Assembly: GCF_014639795.1 (NCBI RefSeq)
Contig: NZ_BMGC01000009.1
Location: 1 to 64,000 of the forward strand
Length of the DNA stretch: 64,000 nt
Direction of reading: 5' to 3'
Source: Gordonia jinhuaensis
GTDB lineage: Bacteria; Actinomycetota; Actinomycetes; Mycobacteriales; Mycobacteriaceae
The first letter of the stretch is position 1. Each line of letters starts with the position of its first letter. Below the pieces are notes generated by a model. That model ran no database searches, was not told where the DNA came from, and saw only the letters and a list, made by a program, of their open reading frames with translations. The position numbers and the translations under genes were made by a program. Below, in pieces: positions 51,181-60,207 of the stretch.

Positions 51181-51995
51181 CGGCCACGGGATCGGGTCAC
51201 AGACCTGCGGGTGCGAACACGGTGCGCGGCAGGACGGGTTCGCGCAGGGCGGGCTCGGGCGGGGCTGGCTCGGGTGGAAGTAGTTCGGGTGGAGGTGAGG
51301 CGGAGATGCCCAAACCCTATCTCGTCCGTCGGGGGCTCGAGACCATCCTGGCGGAGCTGGCTGTGGGGGATTCGGTTCCCGCCGAACGCGAACTCGCCGA
51401 ACGCTTCTCGGTGTCACGGGAGACGGTCCGCCAAGCCCTGCACGAACTGCTGGTGCAGGGGCGGATCGCTCGGCAGGGACGCGGGACGGTGGTGTCGTCT
51501 CCGAAACTCATCCAGCCCCTGTCCCGGGGGTCCTACACCGAGGGCGCGCAACGACAGGGCCGGGTGCCCGGTCGTGTGGCATTGGCCATGGGTGATGTCA
51601 CCGGCTCCGACGACATCTGTGAGGACCTCGAGATCGCGCGGGGGTCGACGGTTCTGCGCATCGATCGCCTGCTGCTGGCCGACGGTCAGAAGCTGGGCCT
51701 GGAGTCGACCTTCCTGCCACTGCCCAGGTTCGATTCCTTCCACAGCACCTTCAACCCCGAGACGTCGTTGTACACCGCCATGCGGGCGCTGGGTATCGAG
51801 TTCGGGCCGGCTGAGGAGCGTATCGAGACCGCACTCGGATCGCCGCGGGAGGCGAAGCTGCTCGAGACCACCACTGCCATGCCGATGCTGCTGATGAACC
51901 GGCGATCCCTCGACTCCGACGGCGTGCCCATCGAACGCGTGCGTTCGCTCTATCGCGGCGATCGCATGGCCTTCGAGGTGGTGCTGCGCGAATAG
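51177..51995 (+). CDS. GntR/HutC-family regulator (PhnF-like)
   Basis: A 272-residue regulator from ATG 51177 (ATGA overlap with the HD gene), or 229 residues from ATG 51306, which has a better GGAGGTGAGG upstream. The winged-helix domain is ERELAERFSVSRETVRQALHE, and the C-terminal part is a UTRA ligand-binding domain (LRIDRLLLADGQKLGLEST; residues about 150-270). The extra N-terminal 43 residues are Gly/Ser/Arg-rich. It probably represses the phosphonate genes through the TTGGTnTAGACCAA sites and releases them upon binding a phosphonate-derived ligand. Confidence 0.85.
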   Translation: MTATGSGHRPAGANTVRGRTGSRRAGSGGAGSGGSSSGGGEAEMPKPYLVRRGLETILAELAVGDSVPAERELAERFSVSRETVRQALHELLVQGRIARQGRGTVVSSPKLIQPLSRGSYTEGAQRQGRVPGRVALAMGDVTGSDDICEDLEIARGSTVLRIDRLLLADGQKLGLESTFLPLPRFDSFHSTFNPETSLYTAMRALGIEFGPAEERIETALGSPREAKLLETTTAMPMLLMNRRSLDSDGVPIERVRSLYRGDRMAFEVVLRE

Positions 51996-52055
51996 CGGTA
52001 CAGGTGTCGGTGCGTGCGGGGCCGCCGGGCCCGGCCGCTCGATACCCTCGACGGG

Positions 52056-54575
52056 GTGAGCCGATCAGCCGCACCACACCACGAGCAGCCCGACGAGATC
52101 TGTGTGCGCGGGGCCCGCGTGAACAACCTGCGCGACATCGACGTGGACATCCCACTGCGCGAGATGGTGGGAATCGCCGGTGTGTCGGGTTCGGGGAAGT
52201 CGTCACTGGCACTCGGTGTGCTCTACGCAGAGGGGTCGCGTCGCTACATCGAGGCGCTCTCGACCTACACGCGCCGCCGCATGTCGCAGGCGCCGCGTGC
52301 GGCCGTCGACTCGGTCGAACACGTACCCGCAGCACTCGCGCTGCGGCAACGTCCCGGACCGCCCGGGGTGCGTTCGACGTTCGGCACCTCCAGTGAACTG
52401 CTCAACGTGCTGCGGTTGATGTTCTCTCGGCTGGCCTCGCATGTGTGCCCGAACGGACACCATGTGCCGCCGACGATCGACGTCGCCGCCGAGGTCCCCT
52501 TCGACTGCCCGGTGTGCGGTGCGGCGGTCCACGCGCCGGGGGCCGAGGACCTCGCGTTCAACTCCCGTGGCGCGTGTCCCACCTGCTCGGGTACCGGGGT
52601 GGTGCGCACGGTGAACGACGCGGCGCTGGTCCCCGATCCGGGCAAATCACTCGACGAGGGTGCAGTGGCACCGTGGAACATGTTCGGGTTCAACGTCCAG
52701 CCGACGATCGCCGCCGAGTTCGGGGTCCGTACCGACGTGCCGTGGCGTGACCTCACCGACGACGAACGACAGATCGTGCTCGACGGACCCCAGGAGAAGA
52801 AGCACATCACGGTCACGTCGAAGAAGGGTGTCCACGATCTGGACTTCACCTTCCGCAACGCGCGCCTGACCGTCACCGAGGAACTCAAACGCGCCGACAA
52901 CGAGAAGCGGCTCGCGCGGGTGAGCCGATTCCTCATCGAGGGCACCTGTCCGACGTGTGACGGCACCCGTCTCAGTGCTGCGGCCCGGCGTCCCACGATC
53001 GGTGAGCTCAACCTGGCGCAGGTGACCGCGATGACCCTCGATGAGGTGCTGGTCTGGGCGCCGAGCGTGGAGTCGACGCTGCCCGACGACATGCTGCCGA
53101 TGGCGGCCGCCCTGGTGTCCACCCTGGGCGAGATGGCGCGTCGACTGGTCGAACTGGGCCTGGGATATCTGGCCCTCGACCGGGCCGGGGCGACCCTGTC
53201 GACCGGTGAGCGCCAGCGGGTGCAGCTCGCACGAGCCGTGCGCAATGCCACGACCGGGGTGCTCTACGTGCTCGACGAGCCGTCGATCGGTCTGCATCCG
53301 GTGAACGTCGACGGTCTGATCGGCGTGATGAACGATCTTCTGGCCGATGGAAATTCGGTGGTCTTCGTCGACCACGACGTACAGATCCTGCGACAGGCCG
53401 ACTGGCTGGTCGAGATCGGCCCCGGATCGGGGAGTCAGGGCGGCAAGGTGATCGCCGCCGGCACCCCGGCTGCACTGCATGATGAGCCGGCATCGCTGCT
53501 GGCAGGATTCCTCGACGGCACCGAGACGGTGGTGGTGCGCGACCGGGCGCCGGCCGAGGAGGTCTTCGAGTTCGGCGCGTTCGCACTGGTGACATCGGCG
53601 ATCCATACAGTCGCCCCGCTCGAGGTCGACTTCCCCAACCGGCGACTGGTCGCGGTGACCGGGGTGTCGGGGTCGGGAAAGACAACCCTCGTACTGGAAT
53701 CACTGGTCCCCGCGTTGCGTGCCACCGCCGGCGCCCGCGGCGCCTACATGCCCGCCCATGTGCGCTCGATCGAGTTGCCCTCCGATGTCGAGGCCGCCAA
53801 ACTGCGGGTGTACTTCGTGGATGCGACTCCGATCGGTGTCAACGTTCGCTCCACTGTCGCAACGTATTCCGGGGTGATGGACGATCTTCGCACGGCCTTC
53901 GCCGACACCGAGGCGGCTCGCGAGGCGGGGCTGACCGCCTCGGATTTCTCCTACAACACCGGCTCGCTGGCCTGCCCGCGCTGCGAGGGGACCGGGCAGA
54001 TCTCGCTGGATGTGCAGTTCCTCCCGGATGTCGACATCGTCTGCCCCGATTGCGAGGGCAGTCGCTATGCGCCGCGGGCCGACGACTTTCGCTATGAGGG
54101 GCATTCGCTGCCGGAACTGTTGCGGATGCCGGTCACCGATGCGCTCGGCGCGGTGTCGGGGCTCGCACGAGTCCGCAGACGCCTGCGCGCACTCGACGAG
54201 GTGGGCCTGGGCTACCTCACGCTCGGGGAGGCGACACCCGCACTGTCGGGGGGTGAGGCCCAACGCCTCAAACTCGTCAACCAATTGCACCGCAACCAGA
54301 CCGGGGCCGTCTTCGTGCTCGACGAGCCGAGCGTCGGATTGCATCCGCTCGATGTGCGGACGCTGGTCGGGGTGCTCACCCGGCTGACCGATCGTGGTGC
54401 GACGGTCATCGTCATCGAACACGATCTCGACGTGATCGCCAACGCCGACTATGTGATCGACATGGGTCCCGGCGGTGGTGAACAGGGCGGGCGGGTCGTC
54501 GCGACGGGCACTCCCGCGCAGGTCGCCGCTGACCCCGCGTCGGTCACCGGCACCTTCCTCACGCAGCTGGAGTGA
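52056..54575 (+). CDS. UvrA-like ABC ATPase (excinuclease subunit A paralogue)
   Basis: An 839-residue tandem ABC protein. Both halves have Walker A (GVSGSGKSS near residue 47; GVSGSGKTT in the second half), signature regions (LSTGERQR and LSGGEAQR), and Walker B LDEPS(I/V)GLHP. Zinc-finger modules CPTCSGTG and CPRCEGTG are present. It is about 120 residues shorter than UvrA, as in class II / drug-resistance paralogues (UvrA2, DrrC). It may recognise intercalators or DNA damage, but is unlikely to be the main UvrA. GTG 52056 is chosen as start. Confidence 0.83.
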   Translation: MSRSAAPHHEQPDEICVRGARVNNLRDIDVDIPLREMVGIAGVSGSGKSSLALGVLYAEGSRRYIEALSTYTRRRMSQAPRAAVDSVEHVPAALALRQRPGPPGVRSTFGTSSELLNVLRLMFSRLASHVCPNGHHVPPTIDVAAEVPFDCPVCGAAVHAPGAEDLAFNSRGACPTCSGTGVVRTVNDAALVPDPGKSLDEGAVAPWNMFGFNVQPTIAAEFGVRTDVPWRDLTDDERQIVLDGPQEKKHITVTSKKGVHDLDFTFRNARLTVTEELKRADNEKRLARVSRFLIEGTCPTCDGTRLSAAARRPTIGELNLAQVTAMTLDEVLVWAPSVESTLPDDMLPMAAALVSTLGEMARRLVELGLGYLALDRAGATLSTGERQRVQLARAVRNATTGVLYVLDEPSIGLHPVNVDGLIGVMNDLLADGNSVVFVDHDVQILRQADWLVEIGPGSGSQGGKVIAAGTPAALHDEPASLLAGFLDGTETVVVRDRAPAEEVFEFGAFALVTSAIHTVAPLEVDFPNRRLVAVTGVSGSGKTTLVLESLVPALRATAGARGAYMPAHVRSIELPSDVEAAKLRVYFVDATPIGVNVRSTVATYSGVMDDLRTAFADTEAAREAGLTASDFSYNTGSLACPRCEGTGQISLDVQFLPDVDIVCPDCEGSRYAPRADDFRYEGHSLPELLRMPVTDALGAVSGLARVRRRLRALDEVGLGYLTLGEATPALSGGEAQRLKLVNQLHRNQTGAVFVLDEPSVGLHPLDVRTLVGVLTRLTDRGATVIVIEHDLDVIANADYVIDMGPGGGEQGGRVVATGTPAQVAADPASVTGTFLTQLE

Positions 54576-54628
54576 TCCGGCCGGCGGTCAGTCGCCGCCC
54601 GACAGCTCACGCGCGAATCCGACATTTC

Positions 54629-54664
54629 GGGACCTTCGCCCCCGCGCGGGGGACCTAGGCCGCT
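54629..54664 (+). promoter_or_regulatory. Two DosR-like boxes upstream of ctaD
   Basis: GGGACCTTCGCCCCC (54629-54643) and GGGACCTAGGCCGCT (54650-54664) each match the mycobacterial DosR consensus GGGACTTnnGnCCCT with two mismatches and lie 21 bp apart, about two helical turns. The GC-rich palindrome CCCCCGCGCGGGGG overlaps the first. They end 37 bp before the ctaD start. DosR-type control is inference. Confidence 0.4.
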
Positions 54665-54701
54665 GGGAGGTGGGGGCTGATCGGAGACAAGCTTGTGAAC
54701 C

Positions 54702-56552
54702 ATGGTTGCCGAACCGATAGCCGTTCCGAGAGCACGTGTTCCGTCGCCGGTCCGGCCGTATCCGCGACGGCGCGGTGTGCACGGAACGTTGCTGTACCGC
54801 GCGTTGTCCACCACCGACCACAAAGACCTCGGCGTGATGTACATCGTCGCGGCCTTCGTCTTCTTCGCCATCGGTGGTCTCATGGCGTTGCTGATGCGGG
54901 CCGAATTGGCCTATCCCGGTATGCAGTTCCTGTCCACCGAGCAGTTCAACCAGCTGTTCACCATCCACGGCAGCATCATGCTGCTGCTCTACGCGATGCC
55001 GCTGGCCTTCGGCTTCGCCAACTACATGCTGCCGATCCAGATCGGCGCTCCCGACATGGCCTTTCCCCGTCTGAACGCGCTGGGCTACTGGTTGTTCGTC
55101 TTCGGCGGCCTCGTGGTGGCAGCCGGCTTCCTCAGCCCCGGTGGTGCGGCCGACTTCGGCTGGACCGCCTACACACCGCTGTCGGACTCGGTGCACTCAC
55201 CCGGCGTGGGTGCCGATCTGTGGTTCCTCGGGGTGGCTGTCGGCGGTGTGGGCACCATCCTCACGTCAGTCAACATCATCACCACGGTGGTCTGTCTGCG
55301 GGCTCCGGGTATGACGATGTTCCGGATGCCGATCTTCACCTGGAACATGTTCGTCACGTCGCTGCTCGTGCTGCTGATCTTCCCGCTGCTTGCCGCGGCG
55401 GTCCTGGGTATCGAGGTCGACCGGCAGTTCGGTGCCCACCTGTTCGACCCGGCCAACGGCGGAGCGCTGTTGTGGCAGCACATGTTCTGGTTCTTCGGGC
55501 ATCCTGAGGTCTACGTGCTGGTACTGCCGTTCTTCGGGATCATCTCCGAGATCATCCCGGTGTTCAGCCGCAAGCCGCTGTTCGGCTATTCGGGGCTGGT
55601 GTTCGCGACCCTGGGCCTGGCCGCTCTCTCGGTGGCCGTGTGGGCGCACCACATGTATGCCACCGGAGCGGTGCTGTTGCCGTTCTTCTCCTTCATGACC
55701 TTCCTGATCGCCGTCCCCACCGGGGTGAAGTTCTTCAACTGGATCGGCACGATGTGGAAGGGACACATCACCTTCGAGACCCCGATGCTGTGGGCCACCG
55801 GCTTCCTCGTGACCTTCCTGTTCGGCGGTTTCAGCGGGATCCTGCTCGCCGCACCACCGTTGGACTTCCAGCTGTCGGACACCTACTTCGTGGTCGCACA
55901 CTTCCACTACACACTGTTCGGCGCGATCGTGTTCGCCGCATACGGCGGCATGTACTACTGGTTCCCGAAGATGACCGGGCGCATGATGAACGAGAAGCTC
56001 GGCCGATGGCATTTCTGGCTGACGTTCGTCGGCTTCAACATGACCTTCCTCGTGCAGCATTGGCTCGGCACGATGGGTATGCCTCGCCGCTACGCCGACT
56101 ATCTGCCGTCGGACGGTTTCACCACACTCAACGAGATCTCCAGTCTCGGCGCGCTCATCCTGGGTATCTCGGTGCTGCCGTTCTTCTGGAACATCTTCTC
56201 CAGCTACCGCTATGGCGAGGTGGTGACCGTCGACGACCCGTGGGGATTCGGCAACTCGCTGGAGTGGGCGACCAGCTGCCCGCCGCCGCGGCACAACTTC
56301 ACCGAACTGCCGAGGATTCGTTCGGAACGGCCGGCTTTCGAGTTGCACTACCCGCATATGGTCGAGCGACTGCGGACCGAGGCGTATTACGGCAAGGGTC
56401 ATGGCGGGGGCAAGAGCCACGGCGGTGGAAAGGGCCCCGGTGCGGAGGCATCCGGTGGGGACGAGATCCATCGCGGGGGCGAGATCGACGGGCGTGACAT
56501 CGACGGGGGTGACGGTTCGAGCACTGCTCCCCGCGAGGTGCTGACCACCTGA
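54702..56552 (+). CDS. ctaD: Cytochrome c oxidase subunit I
   Basis: A 616-residue heme-copper oxidase subunit I with 12 membrane segments. Ligand and channel segments seen are [23 protein letters not shown] (first heme His), [15 protein letters not shown] (Cu-B His and the cross-linked Tyr), WAHHMYATG (Cu-B His pair) and [10 protein letters not shown] (both heme His), given by local motif. The C-terminal about 50 residues are a Gly/His/Asp-rich tail ([13 protein letters not shown]). ctaC/E/F and qcr genes are not adjacent, so it may be a main or second copy. Sequence upstream contains two DosR-like boxes. Confidence 0.92.
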   Translation: MVAEPIAVPRARVPSPVRPYPRRRGVHGTLLYRALSTTDHKDLGVMYIVAAFVFFAIGGLMALLMRAELAYPGMQFLSTEQFNQLFTIHGSIMLLLYAMPLAFGFANYMLPIQIGAPDMAFPRLNALGYWLFVFGGLVVAAGFLSPGGAADFGWTAYTPLSDSVHSPGVGADLWFLGVAVGGVGTILTSVNIITTVVCLRAPGMTMFRMPIFTWNMFVTSLLVLLIFPLLAAAVLGIEVDRQFGAHLFDPANGGALLWQHMFWFFGHPEVYVLVLPFFGIISEIIPVFSRKPLFGYSGLVFATLGLAALSVAVWAHHMYATGAVLLPFFSFMTFLIAVPTGVKFFNWIGTMWKGHITFETPMLWATGFLVTFLFGGFSGILLAAPPLDFQLSDTYFVVAHFHYTLFGAIVFAAYGGMYYWFPKMTGRMMNEKLGRWHFWLTFVGFNMTFLVQHWLGTMGMPRRYADYLPSDGFTTLNEISSLGALILGISVLPFFWNIFSSYRYGEVVTVDDPWGFGNSLEWATSCPPPRHNFTELPRIRSERPAFELHYPHMVERLRTEAYYGKGHGGGKSHGGGKGPGAEASGGDEIHRGGEIDGRDIDGGDGSSTAPREVLTT

Positions 56553-56577
56553 GATCCGCCTGAATCACCTGTGACTC

Positions 56578-56608
56578 GGTCGCCCGGAGATGTGATCTCC
56601 GGGCGACC
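56578..56608. terminator. Strong terminator after ctaD
   Basis: A perfect 14-bp stem, GGTCGCCCGGAGAT with ATCTCCGGGCGACC, around GTG, begins 26 bp after the ctaD stop. A 13-bp direct repeat, GTCGTTGTGCAGG twice (56611-56636), follows and then a partial third copy. Confidence 0.88.
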
Positions 56609-56690
56609 GGGTCGTTGTGCAGGGTCGTTGTGCAGGGTCGTTGCGGCGAGTCGTTTCGCCGGGGCGTGCCGCGCGCGGGACGCAGCGTGC

Positions 56691-58016
56691 TCAGGCGCCG
56701 AGAACGCGTTCGAGATAGCGGTTGGCGAACACCCGCTGCGGATCGAATTTGTCTCGGATGGAGACGAATTCGTCGAAGCGCGGATACTGTGCGCGCAGAT
56801 AGTCCGAACCACGAGTGTGGAGCTTTCCCCAGTGCGGGCGGCCACCGTGACCCATCATGATGTGCTCGACATCGTCGAAGTACCCATCGGGGGCGTCGCC
56901 CACGTACCGGTGAACTGCCACATACCCCGATGCGCGACCGGTCGCCGTCGAGAGCATGAGCGAGTCGGCGGCCGCGGCACGTACCTCGATCGGGAAGCTG
57001 ACACGATAACCACGGCGGTCGATCATCGACCGCACCTCCCGCACCGCGTCCGGTACTTCCTCGAGCGGGATCGAGTACTCCATCTCCCGGAAGTGCACCC
57101 TGCGCGCCGAGATGAACACATCGTGTGAATCGGCGACGAACGTCCGTGGCGACAGGGCATTGCCCACCACCGTGTTCATCGTCGGCGTGAGCGCAGGGAT
57201 CCTGGCGTCGAGTGCGCACACCACACCGAGGACGCGATTGCTCAGCACCTCGTCGTCGAGAAACCGCCGCAGCCGCGACGGTCCCTCGATCTGCGCATCG
57301 GCAGGCAGACGGGTGTTGGTCTTGGTCATCGTAGCGGTGGTGTGCGGGAACCAGTAGAACTCGTAATGATCATGTGCGGCAACGTTGTCGAGGAATGAAT
57401 CGAGGACCTCGTCGACATGGCCGGTGCCCTCGTCGGCACGGATACGGAATGTCGGAACGCATTGCAGGGTGATCTCGGTGAGCACTCCCAGCGCACCGAG
57501 ACCCAGCGCGGCCGCGGCGAGCAGTTCGGGCTCGTCGTCGGTGACGCGCACCTCGGTACCGGTGCCGTCGACCAGTGTCACGCCGCGGATCTGTGTGGCG
57601 ATGCCTCCGAAACCAGCTCCGGTTCCGTGTGTTCCGGTGGACGTGGCACCGGCAATGGTCTGCCGGTCGACGTCGCCGAGGTTGGCCATCGCCAATCCGT
57701 ACGGTGCCAGAAGTGCCGGGATCTCGTGGAGATGAGTGCCTGCGCGCAGGGTCACGCGACCGGTGGCCGTGTCGGCGTGCACGAGACCGCGCATCTTCGA
57801 CATGTTCAGCTGCACACCAGGAGCCACGGCGATGCCGGTGAAGCTGTGGCCCGCGCCGACGGGTTTGACGGTCAACCCCCGCTCGATCGCACCTCCGATG
57901 ATCGAGGCGACCTCGGCGGTATCCGCCGGTGTCGCGACCGCGCGCGGGACCACCGACTCGGTGCGACCCCAGTTCCGCCATGGCGTTGACGGCGATGTGA
58001 CTGTCACAGAAAACAT
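56691..58016 (-). CDS. FAD-linked sugar-1,4-lactone oxidase
   Basis: A 441-residue VAO-family oxidase of the arabinono-/gulonolactone type. The FAD site is KPVGAGHSFTGIAV (His likely attached to flavin) near residue 55, followed by STGTHGTGAGFGG. The C-terminal ALO domain has the HWGKLHTRGSDYLR and FVSIRDKFDPQRVFANRYLE motifs. It may oxidise a sugar lactone or an alditol. It overlaps the aldolase gene by 13 bp and follows tetR, so it forms a three-gene operon. Substrate undetermined. Confidence 0.85.
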   Translation of the reverse strand: MFSVTVTSPSTPWRNWGRTESVVPRAVATPADTAEVASIIGGAIERGLTVKPVGAGHSFTGIAVAPGVQLNMSKMRGLVHADTATGRVTLRAGTHLHEIPALLAPYGLAMANLGDVDRQTIAGATSTGTHGTGAGFGGIATQIRGVTLVDGTGTEVRVTDDEPELLAAAALGLGALGVLTEITLQCVPTFRIRADEGTGHVDEVLDSFLDNVAAHDHYEFYWFPHTTATMTKTNTRLPADAQIEGPSRLRRFLDDEVLSNRVLGVVCALDARIPALTPTMNTVVGNALSPRTFVADSHDVFISARRVHFREMEYSIPLEEVPDAVREVRSMIDRRGYRVSFPIEVRAAAADSLMLSTATGRASGYVAVHRYVGDAPDGYFDDVEHIMMGHGGRPHWGKLHTRGSDYLRAQYPRFDEFVSIRDKFDPQRVFANRYLERVLGA

Positions 58017-59242
58017 TTCCCTTCTCCACGGTAGGTGGGGACCGTGTCGACGACCTCGCCGTCGGACACCACCACGATCTCGTTCGCATGCTCGCTGATC
58101 TCACCGGATTTGGTGTGGCGGAACCACACCCGGTCGCCGATGGCCAGCCCGTCGGCGGCGTCACCGAGCAGCGGTGTCTGCACCTCGCCGGCGGCTTCGC
58201 GCTCGGCATAGGAAAGTCCTTGCGGCCACACCGGTTTCGGCAGTCTGGTCGCATCGGGTGGTCCGGAGGCGATCCAGCCGCCGCCATGACAGGTGACGAC
58301 GCCGGGGCCCGGTCGGCGGACCACCTGCAGACCGAAGCCGACGGCCGGCGCGGGCTGGAAGTGGGCGTAGGTGTCGAACAGGTGCCCACCGAAGAAGCCA
58401 CTGCCTGCGGCGATGTCGGTGACAGACGGGTCGGTCGAGGTGACCTCGAGCGAGCCGGTGCCGCCCCCGTTGACGAACTCCAGATCGGCGATCTCGCGCA
58501 GTGCTCGAATTGTCCGCACGCGTCGGCGGATCAGCTCGGACATCGAGATCCGCTGCATGGCAGCGATACCCAGGTTGCGCAGCTTCTTACCACTCACACC
58601 ATTGCCCATCCCGGCCACCTGTGCCTCATACGACATGACCCCCACCAGGGCGAAACCCGGCCGGGAATCGATGGCGCGGGCCAACGCCACGGCCTGATCG
58701 GTGGTGTGAACGGGGGAGCGCAGCACGCCGAGGTGACCGAGAACGGGGGCGTCGAGGGAGGCGTCGAGGTCGATCGCCACGCGCAGTGCCGGACGCGTGG
58801 CAGGCGGCACGATCGCGTCGACGAGGTCGAGATGATCGACCGAGTCGACGAGCAGCGTCACCCGCGCGGCAGCGATCTCGTCGCCGGCCAACGCCGTCAA
58901 CGCCTGGGAATCGGCCGTCGGATAACCCATGAGCACATCGGTGATGCCGGATTCGGTAGCCAGCCAGATCGCCTCGGCGAGGTCGTAGGCGAGTACCCCG
59001 GCGAACCCGTCGCGGGACAGGATGTCGTCGATGACGCTGCGAACCCGCAGCGACTTCGACGCCACCCGGATGGGTACGCCGCCGGCGCGGCGGCGGAGGT
59101 CGGCGATGTTGAATTCGAGTGCGGCGGAGTCGAGTGCGACCACCGCGCCGCCGAGTCCCGCCTTGGCGACCGCGCGGTCGAGGCCGGCCCAGTCCTCGGG
59201 CGGGCGCGGTGACGTCGCGGCCTCGGTGATGGACACACTCAT
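58004..59242 (-). CDS. PLP-dependent amino acid deaminase/aldolase (alanine racemase N-terminal fold)
   Basis: A 412-residue fold-type III PLP enzyme. The lysine that binds PLP is in VASKSLR near residue 63, followed by the barrel. The C-terminal domain has FRHTKSGEISEHANEIVVVSDG, where the metal-binding His/Cys residues of D-threonine aldolases appear; here CHGGGWIASG and HTKSGEISEH are the relevant segments. D-threonine aldolase-like or related deaminase activity is likely. ATG 59242 overlaps the tetR stop (59239-59242). This enzyme and the lactone oxidase recur together in actinobacteria. Confidence 0.8.
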   Translation of the reverse strand: MSVSITEAATSPRPPEDWAGLDRAVAKAGLGGAVVALDSAALEFNIADLRRRAGGVPIRVASKSLRVRSVIDDILSRDGFAGVLAYDLAEAIWLATESGITDVLMGYPTADSQALTALAGDEIAAARVTLLVDSVDHLDLVDAIVPPATRPALRVAIDLDASLDAPVLGHLGVLRSPVHTTDQAVALARAIDSRPGFALVGVMSYEAQVAGMGNGVSGKKLRNLGIAAMQRISMSELIRRRVRTIRALREIADLEFVNGGGTGSLEVTSTDPSVTDIAAGSGFFGGHLFDTYAHFQPAPAVGFGLQVVRRPGPGVVTCHGGGWIASGPPDATRLPKPVWPQGLSYAEREAAGEVQTPLLGDAADGLAIGDRVWFRHTKSGEISEHANEIVVVSDGEVVDTVPTYRGEGKCFL

Positions 59243-59949
59243 CGTGCACCTGCCTTCTCGTGTCGGGTGGTCGGCGCGGGGCCGACCTGCGAACTGCCGG
59301 CGGGCCAACCGGCCTGCTGGGAACTGCTGTCGTGGGCACCCGGGGCGCCCAGCGCCTGTGCGGCCAGGATCTGCGCACCCATCTCGGCGGTCCGGTAGGC
59401 GGTGGCGGCATCGAAAGTCGACAGATATCCCGAGGTGATGCCGTCGGTGATCGCCACCGCCAGGGGAGCCAGCTGGTGCGGACTCGTCGACATCGTCACG
59501 CCAGTGGTCGTCTCCACGAAGGAGAGCAGGTCGAGTGCGAGCCGGTGGTAGCGGTCGTAGATCTCGGCACCCCATCGGTGCAGCTCCGGCGTCACTCGCG
59601 CATAGGCCGCCAGCGCCAGCATCGCCTGTTCCCTGGCCGGATCGGCGACCACCGCGTCGACGTATCCGCGCATCGCCCGCCGGAAGTTCTCGCGCACCGA
59701 CACCGCGGCGCCCACACCGGGATCGACATGTGTGGTCAACGCGGTCAGCTCGGTCTCGAGCGCCGTCTCGACCACCGCGTCGAGCAGTTCCATCCGCGAG
59801 GTGAAGGCGTAGTGGAAGCTCGCCTGCGGCATCTGCGCCTCGGCACAGATCGCCCGCGTGGTCGCGGCCTCGACGCCATGCGCACCGATGACCCGGAAAG
59901 CGGCGTCGACCAGCAGGGATCGGCGCTCGTCGAGAGACAGTCTCGGCAT
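59239..59949 (-). CDS. TetR-family transcriptional regulator
   Basis: A 236-residue TetR protein. The N-terminal DNA-binding domain is RRSLLVDAAFRVIGAHGVEAATTRAI..QASFHYAFTSRMELLDAV by segments, and the C-terminal ligand domain follows. The last about 35 residues are Ser/Gln/Pro-rich. It is the first gene of an operon with the aldolase and the lactone oxidase, and it is divergent from ctpE. It probably represses its own operon. The ligand is unknown. Confidence 0.86.
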   Translation of the reverse strand: MPRLSLDERRSLLVDAAFRVIGAHGVEAATTRAICAEAQMPQASFHYAFTSRMELLDAVVETALETELTALTTHVDPGVGAAVSVRENFRRAMRGYVDAVVADPAREQAMLALAAYARVTPELHRWGAEIYDRYHRLALDLLSFVETTTGVTMSTSPHQLAPLAVAITDGITSGYLSTFDAATAYRTAEMGAQILAAQALGAPGAHDSSSQQAGWPAGSSQVGPAPTTRHEKAGAR

Positions 59950-60037
59950 CGGTGACCCCCTTCACGAGGATGGCCGAGGACGTCGGCACGGCGCTGTCGC
60001 GATGAGTTGGGCAGGTGACCCAGTCCATGTCAGGTTA

Positions 60038-60097
60038 ATGCATGTGAGCCAAAACCGTACAGGTGTCCGGCGCTTCGTACCTGCGGATCACATGCAT
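60038..60097. promoter_or_regulatory. Nested inverted repeats between tetR and ctpE
   Basis: ATGCATGTG (60038-60046) pairs with CACATGCAT (60089-60097) and, nested within, CAGGT pairs with ACCTG around a 14-nt loop. The element lies in the 258-bp divergent region, 90-140 bp from tetR. It may be a TetR operator or a structured leader. Nothing else was recognised in the gap. Confidence 0.45.
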
Positions 60098-60207
60098 GAG
60101 GGCGAGCCGGGAGGTCGGCACCTGCCGGGATACGCTGAGCAGACGATGCGTTCGAACCACCCGCACCCACGCGAGGGCGCGCAGGCGGTGGGTGAGAGGG
60201 GAGTCCG

